From a virus: a DNA stretch of 64,000 nucleotides. The stretch spans positions 1 to 64,000 of the IMG/VR virus record IMGVR_UViG_3300035704_000002. One strand, 5' to 3'. The position numbers were made by a program, and so were the translations under genes. Positions 1 through 6,967 of the stretch are shown here, one piece after another; positions within the stretch are counted from its first letter, which is position 1; every line of letters starts with the position of its first letter. The notes below the pieces were generated by a model that did not search any database, had not been told where the DNA came from, and saw only the letters and a program-made list of their open reading frames with translations.

Positions 1-143
1 TGCCGGCTGGTCAGGATGCCGCCGAGGCGTTCTACCGGATCATCGATGCCGCCTACGAACGTCGTTCGATCGCGGTGACCAGCAATATTCACCCCAGCGG
101 CTTCGATTCGATCATGCCCAAGACCCTGGCTACCGAGTCGTAG
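1..143 (+). pseudogene. istB: IstB-like IS21-family helper ATPase, C-terminal fragment
   Basis: The plus strand, read from base 3, gives a peptide containing AAYERRSIAVTSNIHPSGFD and then MPKTLAT before a TAG at 141-143. This is the conserved C-terminal part of IstB, the AAA+ helper of IS21-family transposition. The 5' part lies outside the window. The normal tail after PKTLAT (usually VDRLLHHAH) is missing and the frame stops within two codons, just where the truncated hydrolase on the other strand loses its similarity. I infer a recombination or insertion junction near 132-140. No IstA or IS end is visible. Confidence 0.7.
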
Positions 144-400
144 GTGGCGCCGTGCACGAGGATCAGCACGGTGCGCGGCGAGCGGCCACGGGGGGCGCAG
201 TCGTGCGCGGCCAGTGTGACAGCTTGCCCGGTCGGCAGGCGTGCGGGGATGGTGACCAGGTGACAGGAACCCAGCCGGGCGGGCGGGTCGGCGAAGGGCG
301 GCAGCCCGAACGGCGTGGCGGTGGTATGCGCCGACGCGGCCGGCGCGAACGTGAACAGCAGGAGCAGGGCCGCCAGTAGGGCGGTGATCCGATTTATCAT
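89..400 (-). pseudogene. Truncated secreted alpha/beta-hydrolase, N-terminal part
   Basis: The 103-aa frame starts with a clear signal peptide (basic N-terminus, LLAALLLLFTFAPA core, ASA cleavage site). A region typical of secreted actinobacterial alpha/beta-hydrolases follows, including VLILVHGATYDS, where HG is the oxyanion-hole strand. After TYDS the similarity ends and the last residues come from the IstB fragment. The nucleophile and the rest of the catalytic domain are absent, so it is probably inactive. The ATG at 400 lies 6 nt after a -10 box of the window-wide promoter type. Confidence 0.55.
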
Positions 401-406
401 TCGCTG

Positions 407-435
407 AGACTAGCCTGGTTGACCAGGTCAGTTGC
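407..435 (-). promoter_or_regulatory. Degenerate family promoter before the hydrolase fragment
   Basis: Minus strand: -10 TAGTCT, then 6 nt to ATG 400. The spacer holds CCTGGTTGACCAGG, but the -35 (GCAACT) is poor. Compared with intact copies, about 4 bp of the CTTG block seem to be missing. Confidence 0.4.
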
Positions 436-440
436 TCTGG

Positions 441-484
441 CGGATCGCAGCCTGCCGGGCGGCGGATCGCAGCCTGCCGGGCGG
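441..484. repeat. Perfect 22-bp tandem duplication
   Basis: Two adjacent identical copies (441-462 and 463-484) start with CGGATCGCAGCC and end with GGGCGG. They lie between the hydrolase fragment and the truncated phage gene, so they may mark a rearrangement joint. Confidence 0.9.
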
Positions 485-626
485 CGGAACGTGAACGCAC
501 CCGGCGTGGCGACCGGTCCTGCGGACCGGCGGCGGAGGAGCGGCGCAGGTTCTGCACGCGGGAAACGCGCACGGGTGCGGCGTAGTCCTGGCCTTCGGTG
601 AAGCCGAACCGCTTGGCCTTGCTCAT
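485..626 (-). pseudogene. 5' end of a phage gene that has lost its stop
   Basis: An ATG at 626 overlaps the TGA of the upstream gene (ATGA) and has a good Shine-Dalgarno (GAAGGAG). The protein starts MSKAKRFGFTEGQDYAAPVR. The frame then runs with no stop through the tandem repeat, the promoter and the hydrolase to the window edge, where its translation looks meaningless. The natural 3' end therefore seems to have been replaced. Function unknown. Confidence 0.5.
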
Positions 627-1033
627 CGTCCGCTCCTTCGCGATTCGGTGGAGTTGTCCCATTCTTCGCTGGTCGCGTCGAAGATGGACACGTTGCCGGG
701 CCTGACGTCGGCCGGCTCGCGGTTCGCCGCGCGGGCTGCCGCCAGGTCGAGAGCCAAACTCGTGGCAGTCAATGAAGCCGAAGGCGTCGCTTCTTTCTCG
801 TGAGTGATCCACTCCAGTACGGTGGCGCGCTTGCCACGCTGACTGTTTCCCACGATCGCGGACAGGTTGTCGGCGAAGGTCACGGCACCGGCGCGGGTGA
901 ACTTGACCCGGATCGTGTCGGTGCCGCGCGTGCACGTGGCGTGCGTGATGTCGCGCTGCTCCACGTGCCAGCCGGCATCGATCGCGGTGGCGACGATCTC
1001 GGCGCGAGCGCTGGAGAACGTGGTGGTGGGCAT
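623..1033 (-). CDS. Hypothetical phage protein, 136 aa
   Basis: Not recognised. The N-terminal half (about residues 1-70) is mixed alpha/beta with a regular hydrophobic pattern; the C-terminal part is Ala-rich and polar. It is the first gene of a minus-strand unit: the ATG at 1033 is 6 nt after the -10 of the promoter at 1040-1068, with no ribosome binding site, so a leaderless start is predicted. Its stop overlaps the next start (ATGA). Confidence 0.75.
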   Translation of the reverse strand: MPTTTFSSARAEIVATAIDAGWHVEQRDITHATCTRGTDTIRVKFTRAGAVTFADNLSAIVGNSQRGKRATVLEWITHEKEATPSASLTATSLALDLAAARAANREPADVRPGNVSIFDATSEEWDNSTESRRSGR

Positions 1034-1039
1034 GCCACT

Positions 1040-1068
1040 AGTGTAGCCTACCTATCCAGGCTTGACAA
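1040..1068 (-). promoter_or_regulatory. Family promoter/operator for the gene at 1033
   Basis: Minus strand: -35 TTGTCA, 17-nt spacer starting AGCCTGG and ending TAGGC, -10 TACACT, then 6 nt to ATG. Confidence 0.85.
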
Positions 1069-1954
1069 GCTCATGGAACCACGGCAGCGGCACCGGTAGA
1101 TCCTGCTTGCGCAGTAGTTCCAGCCACCACCGCGTGGCGTACTTCAGGCAGTAGGTGCACCGGGCGTGGTCGCACTCGGGCAGTCGGATGTCGTTCTTGC
1201 GAGCATGCAGCGACCACGCCTGAGAGTCGCAACTGGTCACGCAGTCGCCGATCAGCGTCAGGCCGGATGCCTTGAGGCCGAACCCGTGCAATGGCAGGTA
1301 CTCCGGGTCGCGGGCGCACGAGCGGATCGTGTCGAACACGTCACGGATCTCGGCCGTCGACTGTCGCGTGCACACCGACCCGACACCGATGATCGGCACG
1401 TTCTCCAGGTCGATGTTCGGCCACGGTCGACCGACCAGTGTCCGCGTCGCTCGGTCCGGGTCGTGGAACAGTTCCCAGCACTGTCGGTAGCCCCCGATTG
1501 TCCAGGACTGCAACACGGGCATGATCGGGTTTTCCGGGTGGTTGGTTTCGCCGCGCTCGGCCGCGTCCTCCCACAACCTGTACAGGGTCACGTAACTGGC
1601 GACCGAGCGGCGTTGGTGTTCCAGTTCGGACAGTCCGGTGCGGGCCAGTATTGCCGGTTCACACATCCAGTCTTGCGGTGACACCCAGCACAGGTTTCCG
1701 ATCTCACGGTCGTAGCGCAAAATGTCGATCATGTATCGCTCGGCACTGATCGTCCAGCGGCCGTGTTCCTCCAGCTCCTTGAAGCCGCGCGAATCCAGCG
1801 CCCACGTGCCGTACTGCGGTGACCGGGGCAGCTTGCGCACCAGCCGGCGCAGCCGTCCGTAGGACACGAACAGCGGCACCTCGGTGCGCTCGATCCAGGC
1901 CGGTTCGGGCGCGCCGAGGTAGACGAACGTGCTCCGTCCGTCGTACTCGCTCAT
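1052..1954 (-). CDS. dpdA: DpdA-like tRNA-guanine-transglycosylase-fold DNA base exchange protein
   Basis: This 300-aa protein resembles phage DpdA enzymes, relatives of queuine tRNA-ribosyltransferase that exchange guanine in DNA for a 7-deazaguanine. Visible landmarks in family order: the DSRGF loop (about 54-58), SPQDWMCEP (about 92-100), PVLQSW (about 145), the GVGSVCTRQ loop (about 190-198), LHGFGLKASGL (about 223), CDSQAWSLHAR (about 240-251), and a zinc-type cluster CDHARCTYC (about 260). Length fits phage DpdA. The start overlaps the preceding 30-aa gene (ATGA). No 7-deazaguanine synthesis genes (folE, queC, queD, queE) are in the window, so the base would come from elsewhere in the phage or from the host. 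Substrate identity is inference. Confidence 0.75.
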   Translation of the reverse strand: MSEYDGRSTFVYLGAPEPAWIERTEVPLFVSYGRLRRLVRKLPRSPQYGTWALDSRGFKELEEHGRWTISAERYMIDILRYDREIGNLCWVSPQDWMCEPAILARTGLSELEHQRRSVASYVTLYRLWEDAAERGETNHPENPIMPVLQSWTIGGYRQCWELFHDPDRATRTLVGRPWPNIDLENVPIIGVGSVCTRQSTAEIRDVFDTIRSCARDPEYLPLHGFGLKASGLTLIGDCVTSCDSQAWSLHARKNDIRLPECDHARCTYCLKYATRWWLELLRKQDLPVPLPWFHELVKPG

Positions 1955-2043
1955 GGTGCGGTGACCGTCACGTTCGCGGTGCGGACACCGGTGCCGTCAC
2001 GGTGCGAAGGAGGGAGGGCGTCCGGGACGTCCACGTGAGTCAC
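1951..2043 (-). CDS. 30-aa coupled small ORF
   Basis: A GTG at 2043 overlaps the stop of the upstream gene (GTGA), and its own TGA overlaps the dpdA start (ATGA). No clear ribosome binding site is seen. Four-nt overlaps at both ends support translation by coupling. The peptide begins MTHVDVPDALPPSHRDG and has no recognisable motif. It may serve mainly to carry ribosomes to dpdA. Confidence 0.5.
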   Translation of the reverse strand: MTHVDVPDALPPSHRDGTGVRTANVTVTAP

Positions 2044-2360
2044 AGCGCGGCCGGCGAGGTGTCCGGGTCGGGCACCCACGGTGTGCAGATTTCGCACAGC
2101 ATCGCGATCGGGCCGTCACCACGGCGGGCAAGGCTGAGGCATTCCCACTTGGTGTACTCGTCACGGTCGCCTTCCAGCACGAAGCCGACGATGTCGCCGC
2201 ACCGCGCACATAGCAGGCTGTCCACCTGTTCGCCGATGACGCCGAGAGCTTCCCGGTACGGCTCCGGCAGATCATGGTACTGATCGGCGATGCAGCCCGG
2301 TTCGGTGCGCGAGAACGGTGGTTCCTCGAAGTAGATGAATTCGATCGCGGTGAGGGACAC
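2040..2360 (-). CDS. Hypothetical protein with two CxxC pairs, 106 aa
   Basis: Two cysteine pairs (CARCG at about 51 and CEIC at about 90) suggest a single zinc site. The N-terminal half is acidic. The GTG at 2360 follows AGAAGGG at about 10 nt. It sits in the dpdA operon. Function not recognised. Confidence 0.65.
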   Translation of the reverse strand: MSLTAIEFIYFEEPPFSRTEPGCIADQYHDLPEPYREALGVIGEQVDSLLCARCGDIVGFVLEGDRDEYTKWECLSLARRGDGPIAMLCEICTPWVPDPDTSPAAL

Positions 2361-2366
2361 CGGTTT

Positions 2367-2642
2367 CTACCCTTCTGTTGGATCAACCCGGAAGATCGAA
2401 CCGTTCTGGCGCAACCACAGTGCCAGTCGCAGGTACTCCCGGTAGTCCTCCCGGCGGCAGGCGCGCTGCGCCGCCAGCAGGTCGGCACGGGGCCGGCCAG
2501 CGTCGGCGGGAATGGCGGACTTCGGGCGGTAGCGCCGTAGACGCCCCTGAAGGGTGCGGCTGTTGTGCAGTTTCTTGGTGGGTGTACCGACTCGGGCCAG
2601 CTTCGCCCGGACGCTCGGTCGTGTCGAGTAGGGGTCCACCAT
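2367..2642 (-). CDS. Basic hypothetical protein, 91 aa
   Basis: The start at ATG 2642 shares its A with the TGA of the upstream 42-aa gene (TGATG). The frame is open further upstream, but that part overlaps the coupled gene. Very Arg/Lys-rich (SVRAKLARVGTPTKK, LQGRLRRYRPK), so nucleic-acid binding is possible. No named family recognised. Confidence 0.6.
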   Translation of the reverse strand: MVDPYSTRPSVRAKLARVGTPTKKLHNSRTLQGRLRRYRPKSAIPADAGRPRADLLAAQRACRREDYREYLRLALWLRQNGSIFRVDPTEG

Positions 2643-2770
2643 CACGACGGGCATGTAAACGCACCACACGCCTGACGGTTGTTCGCACTCCGGCACTTGA
2701 TGCGCAGCCCATCCAGCTCGACCGGCGCCAGTTCCCGATCGGGCGGCGTTGGTGATGTGGCCATCGGCAT
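2642..2770 (-). CDS. 42-aa cysteine-containing small protein
   Basis: It starts at ATG 2770, directly after the stop at 2772-2774, and ends by a TGATG overlap with the next gene. The peptide contains IKCRSANNRQACGAFTCPS with three cysteines, which looks like a small metal-binding knuckle. Unrecognised, but the coupling at its end supports it. Confidence 0.5.
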   Translation of the reverse strand: MPMATSPTPPDRELAPVELDGLRIKCRSANNRQACGAFTCPS

Positions 2771-2771
2771 C

Positions 2772-3011
2772 TCAGATCGGTTCGATGTGGACGGATTCCA
2801 CTCGGATGTGAACGCGCGCCCGGCTGGTCGGCATACCGGCCGGCAGTTGGCCGACGCGGTGGAACGACACTGGCGTGACCTTCACGACGCGCGTTCCGTC
2901 CGGCAGTGTGATCAGGCTGGCGTTGAACTGGCCGAGCGCGCTCAGGATGTCGATCGGTTCGCCGGTGATCGTCTCGGCGGTAACCAGGAACTCGATCGAG
3001 TTCGGCGTCAT
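2772..3011 (-). CDS. Hypothetical protein, 79 aa
   Basis: The ATG at 3011 overlaps the upstream stop (ATGA). The sequence looks like a small beta-rich fold (IEFLVTAETITGEP, TRVVKVTPVSFHRV, ARVHIRVESVHIEPI). No family recognised. Confidence 0.7.
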   Translation of the reverse strand: MTPNSIEFLVTAETITGEPIDILSALGQFNASLITLPDGTRVVKVTPVSFHRVGQLPAGMPTSRARVHIRVESVHIEPI

Positions 3012-3334
3012 GGCGACACCGCGAGGGTGGCGGCCAGCCGGTCGCGGTGCGCGGTCAACTCCGTGATCACCTTGTTCAGGTCGGCGACGATCTGCCCGGT
3101 GAACTCGCGTACCTTCGCGTCGACTTCCCCGCTCGGGTAGCAGGTTCCGAACGCCACCGTGTTGACCGTGACGGTCTCGCCGGACACGTCCACATACTCA
3201 GCGTTCAGGCCGTGGTGATGGAACGGCGCGCTGGCCAGCACGCCGAGCTGGCGATGCAAGCTCGGGTGCCGACAGCACTCCAGCGGCGCGCGGGTGTCGA
3301 GCACCCACCGGGACGCGGTGCCCTCCCGGTTCAT
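3008..3334 (-). CDS. Hypothetical protein, 108 aa
   Basis: ATG 3334 overlaps the upstream stop (ATGA). The N-terminal half has CCRHPSLH and FHHHGLN, rich in Cys and His; the last 40 residues are predicted helical (VADLNKVITELTAHRDRLA). A metal site is possible. Function unknown. Confidence 0.7.
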   Translation of the reverse strand: MNREGTASRWVLDTRAPLECCRHPSLHRQLGVLASAPFHHHGLNAEYVDVSGETVTVNTVAFGTCYPSGEVDAKVREFTGQIVADLNKVITELTAHRDRLAATLAVSP

Positions 3335-3597
3335 GCGATCACGGTCCAGCAGGCTTCGATCAGGCCGATGTCGCTGCGAACGGATTGGGCGTCGGTGACC
3401 AGTTCCCGCGCGCTGGCCAGGAATCGGCGCTTACCGTCGCTCGTGGACGCGGCCAGCGCGCTGTTCACCGCGTCGTCGGCCTGCGCCAGCAGATCGGCCT
3501 CCTGCGCGATCAGCTCGGCGTGGCGGGCGTCCAGCGCGGTGGTCGCGCTGGCCAGGTCGGTGATGGACGACAGGCCGGTCAGGGTTGGGGCGGACAT
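3331..3597 (-). CDS. Helical coiled-coil-like small protein, 88 aa
   Basis: ATG 3597 is preceded by CGGAGGTC at good spacing. Residues 13-55 are Ala/Gln/Glu/Asp-rich with heptad-like hydrophobics (HAELIAQEADLLAQADDAV), suggesting a coiled coil. It is followed by ATGA coupling to the next gene. Not recognised. Confidence 0.7.
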   Translation of the reverse strand: MSAPTLTGLSSITDLASATTALDARHAELIAQEADLLAQADDAVNSALAASTSDGKRRFLASARELVTDAQSVRSDIGLIEACWTVIA

Positions 3598-3638
3598 GAT
3601 GACCTCCGGGGTGATTGATGGGGTGAAGTTCGCGGGGG

Positions 3639-3911
3639 TTAGCACGCCGCGATGGCGGCCTGGATCAGCGCCCTGTAGCGGGCGCGCAGTCGGATGGAGA
3701 AGCAGTGCAGGCACAGGTGCGAGAGCTTGACCTCATTCGCCAGCAGCACATCGCAGGTGTCGGCGTCATCGGGCACCTCGGCGATCGTGATGGCGGTGGC
3801 GAGCCGAGCGGCACCGTGGCGGCACAGGATGTGCTGCGCGTCGACACCGTGGGCCAGGTGGACCTTGCGGTCCTCGCTGATGCGCCCGATGGTGGTCCGG
3901 TATTCGCTCAT
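3639..3911 (-). CDS. Hypothetical protein, 90 aa
   Basis: First gene of its unit: ATG 3911 lies 6 nt after the -10 of the promoter at 3918-3946, and no Shine-Dalgarno is present, so it is predicted leaderless. It contains CxxxxxxxxC and LCLHCFSIR, possibly a zinc site. Function unknown. Confidence 0.75.
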   Translation of the reverse strand: MSEYRTTIGRISEDRKVHLAHGVDAQHILCRHGAARLATAITIAEVPDDADTCDVLLANEVKLSHLCLHCFSIRLRARYRALIQAAIAAC

Positions 3912-3917
3912 GTTGCT

Positions 3918-3946
3918 AGTCTAGCCTAGCTATTGCGGCTTGTCTA
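3918..3946 (-). promoter_or_regulatory. Family promoter/operator for the gene at 3911
   Basis: Minus strand: -35 TAGACA, 17-nt spacer AGCC...AGGC, -10 TAGACT, 6 nt to ATG. Confidence 0.85.
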
Positions 3947-3964
3947 GTCTTGCCGTGGGACGCG

Positions 3965-3996
3965 GCAGCGCCCGACGCACGGACGCCGGGCGCTGC
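3965..3996 (-). terminator. Hairpin terminator after the 24-aa gene
   Basis: A 10-bp stem (GCAGCGCCCG with CGGGCGCTGC) and 12-nt loop lie just after the stop at 4006 and before the next promoter. No strong T-run follows. Confidence 0.7.
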
Positions 3997-4005
3997 TGAT
4001 GCGGG

Positions 4006-4080
4006 CTACTTGCCGTTGCCCTTGGCCTTTTCCAGAATCTCGTTGGCTTCCTCGATCTCGGTGCCGCCACCGGGGATCAT
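4006..4080 (-). CDS. 24-aa acidic/lysine-rich peptide
   Basis: ATG 4080 follows GAAAGGCGG at suitable spacing. The peptide starts MIPGGGTEIEEANEILEKAK and is a single predicted helix after a Gly-rich start. It lies last in its operon, right before a terminator hairpin. Function unknown; similar mini-proteins are common in actinophages. Confidence 0.55.
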   Translation of the reverse strand: MIPGGGTEIEEANEILEKAKGNGK

Positions 4081-4106
4081 GCGTACCGCCTTTCCTCTCG
4101 AACATC

Positions 4107-4145
4107 ACGCCTGACGGTTGCCGGACGCGAAAACAAATGGGTGCA
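4107..4145 (-). CDS. 13-aa coupled mini-ORF
   Basis: ATG 4145 shares its A with the upstream stop (TGATG). It encodes MHPFVFASGNRQA and then stops. It is too short to judge alone. It could be a coupling leader for the 24-aa gene. Confidence 0.25.
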
Positions 4146-4484
4146 TCAATGGTCGTCGTCGGGTGGTGGTCCGATCAGTTGGCGGCGTGTTGCCGCCAGA
4201 TCGGTGACACCGCGAGCGATCCAGGCGGCTTCAGTGGTCGGACACGGCCACGGGCCGCCGTAGCCACAGGGGCACCGGTCCATACCCGCGTACACATCGG
4301 GCGCGATGCACGTGGTCGTGAGTCGCTTCGCGATCTCGGCCAGTCGCGTCGTCAGGCGCTCCGTCTCGTCAGCCAGCCGTTCGGCCGCGCGCGCCACGTT
4401 CAGCACTTCGGGCTGATAGGTCGCGGTGGGCATGTCGAAATCATGCGTTCGGCGCACGATGTCGATGTCGTCGCTGATCGACAT
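4146..4484 (-). CDS. Hypothetical protein with a Cys cluster, 112 aa
   Basis: Residues 25-60 form a likely helix pair (ARAAERLADETERLTTRLAE). It is followed by CIAPDVYAGMDRCPCGYGG and PWPCPT, four to five cysteines that may bind zinc. The start is 1 nt from the upstream stop. Unrecognised. Confidence 0.65.
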   Translation of the reverse strand: MSISDDIDIVRRTHDFDMPTATYQPEVLNVARAAERLADETERLTTRLAEIAKRLTTTCIAPDVYAGMDRCPCGYGGPWPCPTTEAAWIARGVTDLAATRRQLIGPPPDDDH

Positions 4485-4685
4485 TCAATCATCCTCACTT
4501 CGGTCGTGCTTGGGCACGTAGCAGCCGATAACAGGCGCGGCGATCAGCAGAACCAGCGAGATGATCAGGTCTGCGACGAACCACCCTTCCTGGCCGGCGA
4601 GACCGAGTCCGGCGCCAAGTAGGAAGATGGCGCCACCGGCGCCGGTCAGCGTCGCGGCGACCAGGTCGCGAACGGGCACGGCCAC
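4485..4685 (-). CDS. Small membrane protein, 66 aa
   Basis: Two hydrophobic segments (about 8-28 and 36-56) with a short polar loop predict a two-pass membrane protein ending in an acidic tail (KHDRSEDD). GTG 4685 is chosen because it follows GAGGAAG about 10 nt upstream, inside the end of the previous gene. Function unknown. Confidence 0.6.
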   Translation of the reverse strand: MAVPVRDLVAATLTGAGGAIFLLGAGLGLAGQEGWFVADLIISLVLLIAAPVIGCYVPKHDRSEDD

Positions 4686-4690
4686 GACGT

Positions 4691-4894
4691 TTACGCTTCC
4701 TCGTCGTCGTCCTCGGTGTTGCACTCCTCGCAGGATTCGCGTGGCTCCTCCTCGTGCTCGGGGCACATTTCGGCCGCGTACGCCTCACTGTCGCCGGCCG
4801 CACGGTGCGCGTCGCGTGCCTGTTCGGCCAAGGCAAAGGACCACAGCCCGCTCTCCACGCAGCCCTCATCGTTGAACACGCCAAACTCGATCAT
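4691..4894 (-). CDS. Acidic protein with Cys motifs, 67 aa
   Basis: Starts at ATG 4894. Acidic C-terminus (CEECNTEDDDEEA) and CPEH/CEEC cysteines suggest metal binding. It lies within the operon that starts at 5273. Not recognised. Confidence 0.6.
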   Translation of the reverse strand: MIEFGVFNDEGCVESGLWSFALAEQARDAHRAAGDSEAYAAEMCPEHEEEPRESCEECNTEDDDEEA

Positions 4895-4910
4895 CGTGGT
4901 CTCGTTTCGG

Positions 4911-5273
4911 TCAGGCGGCTGCGCGGATGCGGGCAGCGGCGGCGTGGTAGCAGCGCCGGCCGTGGCGGCCGGCAGGGCAGGTGCAACCACCGGTGGCGGC
5001 GTCGACCTCGTAGGTGGCGTCACCGCGCGAGCTGCGGACGAAGTAGAGCTTGTGGATGCGGTGGCGGATGGAGCCGTCGGCGATCAGCGTGACGGCCTTG
5101 GTCATCTGCTCATCGGTGTAGTCGCCGGTGACGGCGACGGCGTAGGTGGCGGCGGCGAGTTCGGCGACGCGCTTGACGGCGCAGGTCGGTCCGTAGCCGC
5201 GAGCGGTGGAACGCGGGTCGGTGAGTACGCGGTGGCAGCGTTCGCACTTGACGGTGGTCGCGTTCTCGTTCAT
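4911..5273 (-). CDS. DUF6011-like protein with SWIM-type zinc finger, 120 aa
   Basis: An N-terminal CERCHRVLTDP...GYGPTC (about 10-31) is the cysteine pattern of DUF6011-like zinc ribbons. The C-terminal CTCPAGRHGRRCYH (about 98-111) fits a SWIM finger (CxC...CxH). It is the first gene of its unit: ATG 5273 lies 6 nt after the -10 at 5280-5285. A role in nucleic-acid binding is inferred from the fingers. Confidence 0.75.
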   Translation of the reverse strand: MNENATTVKCERCHRVLTDPRSTARGYGPTCAVKRVAELAAATYAVAVTGDYTDEQMTKAVTLIADGSIRHRIHKLYFVRSSRGDATYEVDAATGGCTCPAGRHGRRCYHAAAARIRAAA

Positions 5274-5279
5274 ACGGCG

Positions 5280-5308
5280 AATCTAGCCTAGTTGAACCGG
5301 CTAGGCAA
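5280..5308 (-). promoter_or_regulatory. Family promoter/operator for the gene at 5273
   Basis: Minus strand: -35 TTGCCT, 17-nt spacer AGCCGG...TAGGC, -10 TAGATT, 6 nt to ATG. Confidence 0.85.
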
Positions 5309-5392
5309 GCTCAGGGTTTTCAGGGTTTCCAACTCGCGCGCGCACCATGCAACCCGTTCCCGCCGACCGGGCCGGGCGACACGCTCAGGTGC

Positions 5393-5987
5393 ATGACCAC
5401 TACCTACATCACGCCGCTCTTGCCGGTCACCACAACGATGTTCGAGACCGCGCGGGTCGGAATAGCCCAGCACGCACCAGGGTTACCGTCGCTCACGTGG
5501 GATCGGTTCACCGACACGACACAGTGGACGCTCATTCCCGATGACCGTGGCGCGCTGTCCAAGGCCGAAACCACCTTGCTGCGCACGAAGTTCCGCACGG
5601 TGCGACTGAACATCTGGTTCCGGGCCGACCTGCGCGGTGGCGACAAGCCGATGCCGCACTCCCACCCGTGGGAGTCGTTCACCGCACATGTGCTCGCGCA
5701 CGGCTACACCGAAGATCGCTATGACGTCACCGAGCACGGCCTGGCCGTGCCCACCTACGGCGTCACGCACGAGAGCCCCGGCACCAACCGCGTCGATCAC
5801 GCCACCTACCACGAGGTCACCGAGGTGCACGAGCCCGGCGCCACCCTGAGCCTGATGGTGTGCGGCGCCGGCCGGCGCGGCGACTGGGGATCTGGATGTG
5901 GACAGCGGGCAACACCGGCCGGCGCTGCTCGATCCCGACTTCACCGCGATGCTGCGCGCGCTCAATCCGCACCTGGGCGCGCTGTAA
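5393..5987 (+). pseudogene. Cupin-like protein with an apparent +1 frameshift near 5885-5890
   Basis: The only plus-strand gene in the left arm. ATG 5393 opens a frame with a cupin-like core (MPHSHPWESFTAHVLAHGYT, then GATLSLMVCG). At RRGDWG the first frame runs on into low-quality sequence. The frame one base ahead, starting at 5889, gives a sensible C-terminus (DLDVDSGQHRPALLDPDFTA) ending at TAA 5985-5987. The switch falls in a run of four G. One inserted base, a sequencing error or programmed +1 slippage would each explain it. The intact protein would be about 197 aa. Confidence 0.6.
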
Positions 5988-6075
5988 CCGTTACCTGTTC
6001 GTGATTGGAATCGCGGGGGGAACCGTACGTGGCCTGACCTATACCTATAACGAGCACTTGCGGAGGCAGCGAAAC

Positions 6076-6100
6076 GGCCCCCGAAACTGGAACGGGGGCC
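6076..6100. terminator. Hairpin between convergent genes
   Basis: An 8-bp stem (GGCCCCCG / CGGGGGCC) with a 9-nt loop lies between the ends of the plus gene at 5987 and the minus gene at 6162. Confidence 0.7.
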
Positions 6101-6161
6101 GGCCCGCGCGCGGCTCCCGGCACCACCAGGAGGCCGCCGAACCTACGGCTGTAACCGGGAC

Positions 6162-6746
6162 TCAGTGTATCTCGGGCTCCGGGTGCGCCAGGTTGCCATC
6201 GGCGCATGTCGACAGCGGCACGGACACGGTGGTCCGCACGGCGTGCCAGTCCTGCCAGTGCACGCCGCGCGCCGACTGCGGAACCCAGCGGGTCGGCTGG
6301 ATCGTCAGACCGCACGTGGTGCATGTCGCGGTCGGCGCGGGCGGGGCCAGCACGATGACGTCGGCCTGTCCGAACACGGGCGCGTCGTTCAGGATCGCCG
6401 CCAGCTCGGTTCGCTGCGCCTCGAACGTGGCCAGGTCTTCACGCGCCCACTCACGCCACCGGGCCGCCGTGTGCGCGCTCATCCCCATGCGCGCGATGGC
6501 GCGCTCGGCGTTGCCGCGCAGCCGGTCGCGGTAGGAGGTCGCGAAGGTAGGCAGGCGCACGGTTCGCACGAGGTCGGTCACGCAGTCGCGGGCCGAGGTG
6601 CCGTTGACGCCGGTGGAGATGTCGCGGTTGCGGTGGGAGTGGCCGCACTCGAACACGATGCGACGGCCGGACCGCAGAACGCCCGAGTAGCCGGCATCAC
6701 CGCTCTGGGTGCCGATGATGAAGCGCGGGGCGGTGGTCATCGTCAT
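6162..6746 (-). CDS. Hypothetical phage protein, 194 aa
   Basis: It has an N-terminal beta-rich region (RFIIGTQSGDAGYSG, RIVFECGHSHRN), a central helix-rich segment and a C-terminal CTTCG zinc-type pair. First gene of its unit: ATG 6746 lies 6 nt after the -10 of the promoter at 6753-6781. Function unknown. Confidence 0.75.
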   Translation of the reverse strand: MTMTTAPRFIIGTQSGDAGYSGVLRSGRRIVFECGHSHRNRDISTGVNGTSARDCVTDLVRTVRLPTFATSYRDRLRGNAERAIARMGMSAHTAARWREWAREDLATFEAQRTELAAILNDAPVFGQADVIVLAPPAPTATCTTCGLTIQPTRWVPQSARGVHWQDWHAVRTTVSVPLSTCADGNLAHPEPEIH

Positions 6747-6752
6747 GTAGTT

Positions 6753-6781
6753 AGTCTAGCCGTATTAGCTAGGCTTGTCTA
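6753..6781 (-). promoter_or_regulatory. Family promoter/operator for the gene at 6746
   Basis: Minus strand: -35 TAGACA, 17-nt spacer AGCCTAGCTAATACGGC, -10 TAGACT, 6 nt to ATG. The -35 overlaps the stop of the next upstream gene. Confidence 0.85.
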
Positions 6782-6967
6782 GCCATGACCACGCGCGTTG
6801 TCCCCGTTGAGTGCGTCAGTGAACCGCAACGTGTCCGACGCCGACTCTGTCGCCGAGCGCGTCGTGGAACTCAGGCCGGCCGGGCGGCCGGTGCTCGACT
6901 CCACCACCTCGCCCCGGAACCGGCCGTCATCGGTCGGCGTCACTTTGGCCACATACTGTCTACGCAC
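6779..6967 (-). CDS. Hypothetical protein, 62 aa
   Basis: GTG 6967 is preceded by AAAGGCGGG and overlaps the end of the upstream gene by 8 nt. The polar sequence (TPTDDGRFRGEVVESSTGRP) looks like a short beta-hairpin followed by a Ser/Thr-rich helix. Not recognised. Confidence 0.6.
   Translation of the reverse strand: MRRQYVAKVTPTDDGRFRGEVVESSTGRPAGLSSTTRSATESASDTLRFTDALNGDNARGHG

Noticed and set aside
2667-4120. 15-bp perfect repeat CACGCCTGACGGTTG at 2667 and 4106
   Set aside because: One copy is inside a coding frame (NNRQAC) and the other near a mini-ORF with a similar NRQA. Two copies only, so a shared codon motif or chance is enough.
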